Positions 8,057 to 14,580 of a stretch of 64,000 nucleotides of DNA are shown here, piece after piece. Origin of the DNA: AR5 sp035762565 (GTDB lineage Bacteria > Methylomirabilota > Methylomirabilia > Rokubacteriales > CSP1-6). Position 1 is the first letter of the stretch; every line of letters begins with the position of its first letter. The stretch is from NCBI GenBank assembly GCA_035762565.1, contig DASTOJ010000005.1, positions 1 to 64,000 of the forward strand, given 5' to 3'. Below the pieces are notes generated by a model. The model searched no databases. It was given only the letters and a program-made list of their open reading frames with translations, and was not told the origin of the DNA. The position numbers and the translations under genes were made by a program.

Positions 8057-8560
8057 TCAGCACTGGCGCGGGTCGGTGGGATTGACGTTCGGGCAGATCA
8101 GGGGCGTGGTTGGGGGTGGGGCGATCGCTCCGGGCGGTGTCGGTGTCACAACGACCGCCGCCGGCGGCGTGACGACCACCGCGGAGGGCGGAGTGAGGAT
8201 CACGCGCGGGCTGGCGGCCCCGTCCGCGGGCTCCGTGTCCCATCGGGCCGCCGGGCCGAGGTAGATGTCGGGGTTCTGAGAGATTCCGACCGGGGGTCCG
8301 CCGAGCCGATCGCCGGTCCCCGTCGTGACCGCCGAGTTGTCGCCGGCCGTGCCGGGACCGCCGGTCGCCCCGGGCCCCGTCGTGTCGCCTGCGGCGCCCC
8401 CTGGAGCCGCGCCCGCTGCGGCGCCGGGCGTCCCGGCGGCGCCGCCGCTCGGAGCGCCTGCGGCAGCGCCTCCCGGCGCTCCGCCACCACCCGCCAGCGC
8501 CGCGTCCGCGCACCCGAGGACGCCCGCGAGCAGGAGACCGTACACGATGCTCTGCTTCAT
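8057..8560 (-). CDS. exported low-complexity Gly/Ala/Pro-rich protein
   Basis: 167 residues from an ATG with an AAAGGAAG ribosome binding site. A signal peptide (KQSIVYGLLLAGVLGCADAALA; the Cys could be a lipobox-like site) precedes a glycine/alanine/proline-rich middle and a Val/Pro repeat section (PSAVVVTPPAAVVVTP). A C-terminal cysteine pair (LICPN and PRQC) may form a disulfide. There is no recognised domain. A sigma-54-type promoter lies at 8608-8622. Confidence 0.7.
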   Translation of the reverse strand: MKQSIVYGLLLAGVLGCADAALAGGGGAPGGAAAGAPSGGAAGTPGAAAGAAPGGAAGDTTGPGATGGPGTAGDNSAVTTGTGDRLGGPPVGISQNPDIYLGPAARWDTEPADGAASPRVILTPPSAVVVTPPAAVVVTPTPPGAIAPPPTTPLICPNVNPTDPRQC

Positions 8561-8607
8561 GGCTCTGCTTCCTTTCAAGCTGGAGACGTTCGACCTGGTA
8601 GAACCGA

Positions 8608-8622
8608 GCAAGGACGTTGCCA
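8608..8622 (-). promoter_or_regulatory. sigma-54-type promoter (-24/-12)
   Basis: Read on the minus strand the site is TGGCAA-CGTCC-TTGC, with GG and GC exactly ten bases apart as sigma-54 holoenzyme requires. The predicted start of transcription is about 35 bases before the ATG of the proline-rich exported protein. Similar sites precede the genes at 35813 and 44716. Confidence 0.6.
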
Positions 8623-8680
8623 TCACCGGAGTCGGCGCCGGATGAAAATCCGTGAACGCCGGGGCTACAATGACGCCGCG

Positions 8681-9973
8681 ATGACCCGCGAGCGGACCGA
8701 GTCCAGGACCGACGCGAATCTGCTCGTGGCGCTCGCCGGCGAGGCCGACGCCAATCGCCGCTATCTCGCCTATGGCATCCAGGCGCTCAACGAGGACCGC
8801 CCCGACATCGCGCAGCTCTTCTTCGAGGCCGCCGGCGCGGAGACCATCCACGCCCTCAACCACCTGCGCACCATGGGGGCGATCGGCACCACGCGCGAGA
8901 ATCTGCAGCGCGCGGCGACGGGGGAGATGGAGGAGATCGAGGTCGTGCTGCCCCGCATGATCCACGATGCCGAGGCGGAGACCCGGGCGGACGCGGCGGC
9001 CTCGTTCCGCCTGGCGCTGGAGCGCGAGCGCCACCACCGGGACATGTTCCGGGCGGCGCTGGCGAGCTTCGACGTCGTGCCGCCGGCACGCGGGGAACGG
9101 GCGACGCCCGCCGTCACAACCCCCCGGTTCGCGGCCGGGGCGACGGCCGCCGATCCCGCCCGCCTCGCCCCCGGCGAGCCCGCCCGGCCGACGACCGGGG
9201 ACCACGCGCTGTCAGTCGCGCGCTCTGCGGTGCCGCCCGGTCAGACGGCGCGGGGGCTGAGCGAGCTGACGACCGAGGCGCCCAGAATCGAGCGGCTGTC
9301 GTCGATCCGCGAGGTGGTGTTCGGGGCGCAGGACGGGCTGGTCTCGACGTTCGCGGTGGTGGCGGGTCTGGCAGCGGCCGGCGTGGGGTCCGTGGTCGTG
9401 TTCCTGGGCGGCCTCGTGTCGGCGACGGCGGGCGTGCTGTCGATGTCGATGGGCACCTTTCTGGCGTCGCGTGCGCAGCGGCAGCTCTACGAGTCGGAGC
9501 TGGAGCGCGAGCGGCGCGAGATCCGCGAGCATCCCGGCGAGGAGGTCGCCGAGCTGATGGCCTCGCTGGTGGCGCGGGGCATGCCGCGCGCCGACGCGGT
9601 GGAGGTCGCCCGGCGCATCGCGCGCCATCCCGAGCTGCTGCTCAACACGCTTGCCATCTTCGAGCTGGGCCTGGCCCCGCAACGCCTCGGCACGCCGATC
9701 CGCGATGCGTTCGTGATGGCCGTCGCCTTCGGCGTCGCCTCGCTGGTCCCGGTGGCGCCGTTCCTGCTCGGCCACGTCCTGCCCGCTCTCGCGCTGTCGG
9801 GCGCGCTCACGCTGCTGGCGCTCTTCGGCGTGGGTGTCGTGAAGGCGCGCGTGGCCGGCGTGTCGGCCATCCGCTCGGGGCTGGAGGTGACCGCGCTGGC
9901 GGCCGCGTCCGGTCTGCTCAGCTTCGGCCTCGGCCGGCTCGCCTCGCAGATTCTCGGCGTCGACCTCAGCTGA
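8681..9973 (+). CDS. ferritin-like (erythrin) / VIT1-CCC1 fusion, MbfA-like iron transporter
   Basis: 430 residues from ATG 8681; an in-frame ATG at 8642 is possible but adds a non-conserved 13 residues. The N-terminal ferritin-like diiron domain (~10-130) has Glu21, Glu54-xx-His57 (AETIH) and a second pair near ERERHHRD. A ~70-residue Pro/Ala-rich linker then leads to a VIT1/CCC1 membrane domain (~205-430) beginning SIREVVFGAQDGLVSTFAVV, with about five helices. MbfA-type proteins bind iron or other metals in the cytosol through the ferritin-like domain and export them. No rubredoxin domain is present. Confidence 0.9.
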   Translation: MTRERTESRTDANLLVALAGEADANRRYLAYGIQALNEDRPDIAQLFFEAAGAETIHALNHLRTMGAIGTTRENLQRAATGEMEEIEVVLPRMIHDAEAETRADAAASFRLALERERHHRDMFRAALASFDVVPPARGERATPAVTTPRFAAGATAADPARLAPGEPARPTTGDHALSVARSAVPPGQTARGLSELTTEAPRIERLSSIREVVFGAQDGLVSTFAVVAGLAAAGVGSVVVFLGGLVSATAGVLSMSMGTFLASRAQRQLYESELERERREIREHPGEEVAELMASLVARGMPRADAVEVARRIARHPELLLNTLAIFELGLAPQRLGTPIRDAFVMAVAFGVASLVPVAPFLLGHVLPALALSGALTLLALFGVGVVKARVAGVSAIRSGLEVTALAAASGLLSFGLGRLASQILGVDLS

Positions 9974-9977
9974 GCCG

Positions 9978-10619
9978 GTGACTGCCCTGGCGCTGCGTCT
10001 CTTCCGCGACCGGTTCGGACCGGGCGGACGACGCGCGCTGCCCCGGGCCCTCCGCGTGCTTTATGTGGAGACCGGCGACATCGCGGTGACTCATGCCGAC
10101 GCGACGGCCCGACTGGCGGCCGACACCGCCTGGCACGGCGCCGGCGCTTGCGCCCTGAGCGCGGGCGATGCGGGCGCCACGCTGCTGCGCTGGGAGCTGG
10201 CGCCGGCCGCCGCGGCCGGCGACGGCGAGCTGGCGCTCGAGCAGCTCCTGGACCTCGACGCCGGCGGACCCTGGCTCATGCGCTGCGACCGCGTCGACTT
10301 CGAGCCAGGCGGCGTGGCGCTGCCGCATCGCCACCGCGGCGGCGGCATCCGCTGCCTGGTGGCCGGCGCTCTGGAGGTGGCCGTCGGCGACGCGCCGCCA
10401 CGGCTGATACGGCCGGGCGGCGCGTGGTTCGAGAGCGGGCACGAGCCGGTGCTGGCCCGCGCCTCGGCGACCGAGCCGACCAGCTTCATCCGCGTGTCGA
10501 TCCTGCCCGCCGAGATTCGCGGGCAGAGCTCGATGGTGTACGTCGATCCCGCCGACGCGGCGCGCGGCAAGCCGCGGCGCTATACCGTCTGGGTGGACGC
10601 CCCGATCGACGTGACGTGA
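9978..10619 (+). CDS. cupin-domain protein
   Basis: 213 residues from a GTG five bases after the MbfA-like stop. The second half holds a cupin motif (LPHRHRGGGIRCLVAGALEVAV) with the metal-binding His-x-His pair, then a second cupin strand pair. The first half (VLYVETGDIAVTHADATARL) looks like a degenerate cupin, so this is probably a bicupin. Its role is unknown; the position suggests metal or redox homeostasis with the upstream gene. Confidence 0.7.
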   Translation: MTALALRLFRDRFGPGGRRALPRALRVLYVETGDIAVTHADATARLAADTAWHGAGACALSAGDAGATLLRWELAPAAAAGDGELALEQLLDLDAGGPWLMRCDRVDFEPGGVALPHRHRGGGIRCLVAGALEVAVGDAPPRLIRPGGAWFESGHEPVLARASATEPTSFIRVSILPAEIRGQSSMVYVDPADAARGKPRRYTVWVDAPIDVT

Positions 10620-10629
10620 GCGCCGCAGC

Positions 10630-10659
10630 TTGACCGGGCGGCCCCGGCGGCGGTACGTT
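10630..10659 (+). promoter_or_regulatory. candidate sigma-70 promoter of the fluoride operon
   Basis: TTGACC (10630-10635) and TACGTT (10654-10659) are separated by 18 bases. Transcription would start near 10666, ten bases before the aptamer. Confidence 0.45.
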
Positions 10660-10675
10660 GCGAGTCGAGGATTCA

Positions 10676-10733
10676 GGGCGATGGGGTTCGCCCGAGACCG
10701 CCCCGCTCCGCGCGGGGCTGATGACCCCTACCG
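10676..10733 (+). ncRNA. fluoride riboswitch aptamer (crcB motif)
   Basis: The conserved crcB-motif elements are present in order. GGGCGATGGGGTTCGCCC lies at the 5' end, ACCGC begins the next helix, a GC-rich hairpin (CCCCGC/GCGGGG) comes next, and GGCTGATGACCCCTACC closes the 3' end. Fluoride with Mg2+ stabilises this pseudoknotted fold. The 3' strand ACCCCTACCGG is shared with the terminator at 10724-10758, so ligand binding should switch expression on. Confidence 0.95.
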
Positions 10734-10758
10734 GTCGCGACGCCGGTGGGGGTTTTTT
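10724..10758 (+). terminator. fluoride riboswitch expression-platform terminator
   Basis: ACCCCTACCGG (10724-10734) pairs over 11 bp, with one T-G wobble, with CCGGTGGGGGT (10743-10753). Six T residues at 10753-10758 follow. The 5' arm is also the 3' strand of the aptamer, so the two folds exclude each other. Confidence 0.92.
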
Positions 10759-10783
10759 GTTGGCCGGCGGGGCGGGAGGTGCG

Positions 10784-12001
10784 ATGGAGAACCTCTGGTT
10801 CTTGGCGGCGGTGTGGGTCGGTCTGGCGCTCATCGCCACGCTGCTCGCGATCTGGCTCAGGGTGTCGACCGCGCTGTCCGAGATCGTCGTCGGCACCGTG
10901 GCCCAGCTCGTCATCGGCACGATCGTGGGGCCTGACTGGCTCGGCTCGTCGAGTGAGTGGGTGACGTTCCTGGCTGGCACCGGCGCGATCGTCCTGACCT
11001 TCCTGGCCGGGGCCGAGCTCGATCCCGCCGTGTTCCGGGCCAGGTGGAAGGAGTCGGCGGTGGTCGGCCTCGTCAGCTTCGGAGCGCCCTTTCTCGGGGC
11101 CGCCGCCGCGGCCTACTACATGCTGGGCTGGACGCCGGCGGCGAGCTGGCTCGCCGGCGTGGCGATGTCCACGACGTCGGTCGCGGTGGTGTACGCGGTG
11201 ATGCTCGAGCTCGGGTTCAACACGACGGAGTACGGCAAGGCCATGCTGGCGGCGTGCTTCGTGACCGACCTGGGGACGGTGATCGCCCTCGGTCTCATCT
11301 TCGCCCCGTTCACGCTCCGCACCGCCGTCTTCGTCGTGGTCTGCCTCGTCGTCTTCGGCGTCCTGCCGTTCCTCACGCCGCGCTTCTTCCGTCGCTACGG
11401 CGGCCGGGTGTCCGAGCTGGAGGCGAAGTTCATCCTGCTCTGCCTCTTCGCGACGGGCGGGGTGGCGGTGTGGGCGGGCAGCGAGGCCGTGCTGCCCGCC
11501 TATGTCATCGGAATGCTGCTCGCCGGCACGGTGGGAAAGGACCACGTCCTGATCCGGCGCCTGCGGACCCTCACCTTCGGCCTGCTCACGCCATTTTATT
11601 TCATCCGCGCCGGCTCTTTCGTGTCGGTGCCGGCGCTGGCGGCGGCTCCCATGGTGTTCGTCGTGCTGTTCTCGGCCAAGATGGTCAGCAAGATCGCCGG
11701 CGTGTTCCCGGCCGTGCGCGCCTTCCGGTATGGGCGGCAGGAAGGCCTCTACTACACCCTGATGATGTCGACGGGCCTGACGTTCGGCACCATCTCCGCG
11801 CTGTTCGGCTTGAGTCACGGCATCGTCACGCCCGGCCAGTACTCGCACCTGGTGGCGGCGGTGATCGGCAGCGCCGTCGTGCCCACGCTGATCGCCAACG
11901 CCTTCTTCATGCCGGTGCACCTGCAGCCCGCGGCTGTGACGGAGCCCGCGGGCGCCCAGGCGATGCCGGCGGCAACGCCGAAGGGGGTCGAGCATGTATA
12001 G
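10784..12001 (+). CDS. cation:proton antiporter (CPA2/Kef-like), fluoride-regulated
   Basis: 405 residues and about 12 membrane helices. The start is ATG 10784, with GGGAGG at 10774-10779; upstream in-frame codons fall inside the riboswitch. Na_H_Exchanger features include TTSVAVVYAVMLELG and the helix CFVTDLGTVIAL with an acidic ion-binding residue. It is the first gene after the fluoride riboswitch. Antiporters in this position are thought to relieve the acid and ion stress of HF entry, or to expel fluoride indirectly. It overlaps uspA by eight bases. Confidence 0.9.
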   Translation: MENLWFLAAVWVGLALIATLLAIWLRVSTALSEIVVGTVAQLVIGTIVGPDWLGSSSEWVTFLAGTGAIVLTFLAGAELDPAVFRARWKESAVVGLVSFGAPFLGAAAAAYYMLGWTPAASWLAGVAMSTTSVAVVYAVMLELGFNTTEYGKAMLAACFVTDLGTVIALGLIFAPFTLRTAVFVVVCLVVFGVLPFLTPRFFRRYGGRVSELEAKFILLCLFATGGVAVWAGSEAVLPAYVIGMLLAGTVGKDHVLIRRLRTLTFGLLTPFYFIRAGSFVSVPALAAAPMVFVVLFSAKMVSKIAGVFPAVRAFRYGRQEGLYYTLMMSTGLTFGTISALFGLSHGIVTPGQYSHLVAAVIGSAVVPTLIANAFFMPVHLQPAAVTEPAGAQAMPAATPKGVEHV

Positions 12002-12416
12002 CCGCATCCTGGTCGCGTACGACGGTTCGAACGGGGCGCGAGCGGCCCTACGGCAAGGCATCGCGCTCGCCAAGGCGCTGGGCGCGGAGATCAGCACCAT
12101 CTCGGTGGAGGAGCATCTGCCGCACTACGCCGCCTCCATCAGCGAGGTGAAGGCCGCCAAGGAAGAGATCGACGAGTACTTCCGCGCTCTCGCCAAGGAG
12201 GCGCGCGACGTCGCGGCCCTGGAGGGTGTCGAGATCGAGACCCTCGTGCGGCAGGGACACGAGGTCGAGACTATCGTGACCGTGGCGAAGGACGGCCGGT
12301 TCGACCTGCTCGTCGCGGGGTACCACGGCCACAGCCGGATCTTTGATCGCCTCATGGGGAGCACCGCCCAGAGCATCGTCCGGCTGGCGCCGTGCTCCGT
12401 GCTGCTGGCAAAGTGA
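11994..12416 (+). CDS. UspA-type universal stress protein
   Basis: 140 residues from ATG 11994, overlapping the antiporter gene by eight bases. It is a single Usp domain with MYSRILVAYDGS at the N terminus and the ATP-binding G-x2-G-x9-G-S signature in GYHGHSRIFDRLMGSTAQSI. Usp proteins often regulate a neighbouring transporter; the overlap suggests it partners the antiporter under fluoride stress. Confidence 0.93.
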   Translation: MYSRILVAYDGSNGARAALRQGIALAKALGAEISTISVEEHLPHYAASISEVKAAKEEIDEYFRALAKEARDVAALEGVEIETLVRQGHEVETIVTVAKDGRFDLLVAGYHGHSRIFDRLMGSTAQSIVRLAPCSVLLAK

Positions 12417-12491
12417 CGGACAGGGTGTCATGATGGCGGGCGTCGCCCAGCCCGGCGCGCGCGCCCGCCTGTCAAAGGAGGACCGCATCGC

Positions 12492-12881
12492 GTGGAGCGC
12501 GTTCTGCTCGTCGCGCTGGGCGGTGCCATCGGCACCGTTCTGCGCTACCTCGTCTCGGTCGTGTCGGCGAAGTGGTTCGGCACGGAATTTCCCTATGGCA
12601 CACTCATCGTCAACCTCAGCGGTGCGTTCGTCATCGGCCTCGTCCAGCAGGTGGGGACCGAGACGCTGCTGCTCCCCGACAACGTCCGGGTCTTCCTCAC
12701 GATCGGGATCCTGGGCGGCCTCACGACCTACTCGGCCTTCAGCTACGAGACCGTGCGGCTGATGGAGCTCAATGCCTGGCACCAAGCCTGGATCAACATC
12801 ATCGTCACGACGACGGTCTGCCTGAGCCTGTGCTTCCTGGGCATCGCCGTTGGCCGCTTCCTTCTGAGTATGCGAGGCTAG
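12492..12881 (+). CDS. crcB: fluoride-specific ion channel CrcB/Fluc
   Basis: 129 residues from a GTG preceded by AAAGGAGG. Four helices and Fluc signatures are visible: GGAIGTVLRYLV, the helix-2 motif YGTLIVNLSGAFVIGL with the conserved Asn, and GGLTTYSAFSYET with the TT(Y/F)S pore motif. The channel is a dual-topology homodimer that lets cytoplasmic fluoride leak out. One copy of this length fits the homodimeric type. It lies in the riboswitch operon. Confidence 0.97.
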   Translation: MERVLLVALGGAIGTVLRYLVSVVSAKWFGTEFPYGTLIVNLSGAFVIGLVQQVGTETLLLPDNVRVFLTIGILGGLTTYSAFSYETVRLMELNAWHQAWINIIVTTTVCLSLCFLGIAVGRFLLSMRG

Positions 12882-12883
12882 CG

Positions 12884-13225
12884 ATGCGACGGATCGAGGG
12901 CGAGCAGGTCCTCATGCGCGTCTTCCTCGGCGAGTCCGACCGCTGGGAGCGGCGCCCCCTCTACGCGGCGCTGCTCGAGCTGTTCCGGACCAAGGGCCTG
13001 GCAGGCGCCACGGTCCTGCGCGGCGTGGCCGGCTTCGGTCCCGACTCGATCATCCACCAGGCCAGCCTCCTGCGGTTGTCGGCCGACCTGCCCCTCGTAA
13101 TCGAGGTCGTCGACACCGAGGAGCACCTGCAGGGGGTGCTGCCGCACGTCGATCGTATGATGAGCGGCGGGCTGATCACGATGGAGAAAGTACGGGTCGT
13201 CCGGTACGAGCGCGGAGGGCCCTAG
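12884..13225 (+). CDS. DUF190 protein associated with CrcB
   Basis: 113 residues from ATG, three bases after crcB. The DUF190 hallmarks are EGEQVLMRVFLGESD, GLAGATVLRGVAGFG and LPLVIEVVDTEE. The family is PII-like in fold, and its genes often sit beside crcB; a regulatory role is suspected but not proven. Confidence 0.92.
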   Translation: MRRIEGEQVLMRVFLGESDRWERRPLYAALLELFRTKGLAGATVLRGVAGFGPDSIIHQASLLRLSADLPLVIEVVDTEEHLQGVLPHVDRMMSGGLITMEKVRVVRYERGGP

Positions 13226-13229
13226 GAAG

Positions 13230-13577
13230 CTAGCGGTCGGGCGGCGTCCTTGCGTAGCGGATCACGCGGGCCCGCTCCAGCATGATGACGCCACTGGCCA
13301 TCAGCGCCTCCAGCTTGGGCAGGACGTGCTCCACACGCTCCGGCGTATCCACGACCTCCACGACGACCGGCAGGCCCTGGGCGGCCACTTCGACGGCGAT
13401 CGTGTGCATCGCGCGGTCGTGGCCGAAGCCGGCGATGCCCTTGAGCACGGTGGCCCCCGCCAGGCCCTCGGCTCGCAGAAGCTCCACCAGCGTGCGATAC
13501 AGCGGCTGCTGGTCGTGGGTGCGCGACTCGCTGAGGATCAACCGGAGCAGGACCTGTTCGCCCTCGATGCCCAGCAT
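13230..13577 (-). CDS. second DUF190 protein (convergent copy)
   Basis: 115 residues with the same blocks as its neighbour: EGEQVLLRLILSES, GLAGATVLKGIAGFG and LPVVVEVVDTPE. It lies tail to tail with the plus-strand DUF190 gene, four bases between stops, so it is not under the riboswitch. The two proteins share the DUF190 blocks but differ in most other positions, so this is not a recent duplication. Confidence 0.9.
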   Translation of the reverse strand: MLGIEGEQVLLRLILSESRTHDQQPLYRTLVELLRAEGLAGATVLKGIAGFGHDRAMHTIAVEVAAQGLPVVVEVVDTPERVEHVLPKLEALMASGVIMLERARVIRYARTPPDR

Positions 13578-13642
13578 GCCACGTCCCTTTCGCTACGCCG
13601 ACCAGTATCGCGCCCGGGCGAGAACGATCCCGTGGATGCCAC

Positions 13643-13766
13643 CGCGCGCTGGTCGTCGACGTCCCTAGCATAGCGCGGGATGACGTGCACGTGGGCATGG
13701 GTCAGCGTCTGGCCCGCCACGACCCGGACGTTGACGCCGAGGTTGTAGCCGTCAGGCCGATTGTCA
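13643..13766 (-). pseudogene. HIT family protein, C-terminal remnant
   Basis: Between two intact genes a minus-strand frame reads DNRPDGYNLGVNVRVVAGQ followed by HAHVHVIPRYARD. This is the C-terminal half of a HIT nucleotide hydrolase with its HxHxH motif. No start or N-terminal half exists, and the usual C-terminal tail has decayed into unrelated sequence. The downstream frame runs into the second DUF190 gene, so this is a relic. Confidence 0.75.
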
Positions 13767-14330
13767 TCAGTGATGTTTGCCGCCGCCCCACCGGAGCCGG
13801 TGGTACGTCCGTCGCTGCGCCTCGCTGAGCAGGTCACGCGTCTCGAGGTGGGTGAGCAGGTGGACCAGCCGCACCTCGGTCCGCGCCCGCTCCGCCTCGG
13901 CGACGGCGGCCCGCACGGCCGCGGCGTCGGCCGCGCCGCCGGCGAAGACCCCGCGCAGGCGCGCCTCGGCGGCGGCCAGCCGGGCGGCCCTGGCTCGTGC
14001 CTCGGCCAGCATCGCGTCGAACAGGGCCTGCATGCGCGCTTGCTGCTCCGGCGTGAGCTGGAGCTGGTCTTTCAGCTCCAGCACGTGGAGCGGCCCCGGG
14101 TAGCCGTTCTGGTCCGCCGCGAACGCCAGGCCGAAGCCGCGACCGCCGGCGACGACCTCGTCGAACTCCCGCAGATAGGCCTCGACGCGATGATGCGCCT
14201 GCGCGTCGTCGCGCCCGTGGCCGTGTCCGCCCGGCCGTTCGCCGTGGCCGGATTGCGCGAGTGCGAGGCCGGCCAGCGTCGTGCCGAGGACGGCGGCGGC
14301 CAGCGTGAGCGTGATCCGTGCGACTCTCAT
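13767..14330 (-). CDS. Spy/CpxP-like (LTXXQ) periplasmic protein
   Basis: 187 residues from an ATG with GGAGG five bases upstream. A signal peptide (ITLTLAAAVLGTTLAGLALA) is followed by a His-rich stretch (SGHGERPGGHGHGRDD) that could bind metal. The helical core carries the LTXXQ-type motif LQLTPEQQARMQALF and long Ala/Arg/Glu helices. Related proteins are periplasmic chaperones or metal-stress sensors. Both flanks contain gene remnants. Confidence 0.8.
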   Translation of the reverse strand: MRVARITLTLAAAVLGTTLAGLALAQSGHGERPGGHGHGRDDAQAHHRVEAYLREFDEVVAGGRGFGLAFAADQNGYPGPLHVLELKDQLQLTPEQQARMQALFDAMLAEARARAARLAAAEARLRGVFAGGAADAAAVRAAVAEAERARTEVRLVHLLTHLETRDLLSEAQRRTYHRLRWGGGKHH

Positions 14331-14389
14331 CGAATCCTCCGGTGCGGGGTCAACGTCCGAGGTACGCCTGGGGATGCCGCCCGAAGGCG

Positions 14390-14543
14390 GTGGCCGCGCG
14401 CCCGGCGCCAGCGCGGCCCGGGCGACGGCCACGAAACGCTCGATCACCTCGGCGGCCTCGACGTTGCCGTGCGCCTCGGTGAGCGCCACGTAGCCGGCGA
14501 GGTCGGCCAGGACGAAGGCGACGGTGCGCTCGGTGGCGGTCAC
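14390..14543 (-). pseudogene. class III adenylate/guanylate cyclase, N-terminal remnant
   Basis: From a GTG at 14543 the frame reads VTATERTVAFVLADLAGYVA, then ALTEAHGNVEAAEVIERFVA. This is the first ~45 residues of a class III cyclase homology domain, with the first metal-binding Asp in LADLAGY. The homology ends near LAPGAR, before the second catalytic Asp, and the frame then runs into the Spy-like gene. The rest of the domain has been lost. Confidence 0.65.
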
Positions 14544-14580
14544 GACGTCGAGGCGGTTTCGAGGGCCTGGCCGGGCTTGA

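Noticed and set aside
13225..13580. A second fluoride riboswitch for the convergent DUF190 gene
   Set aside because: The sequence upstream of its ATG (13578-13700, minus strand) contains none of the crcB-motif elements and instead holds the HIT remnant.
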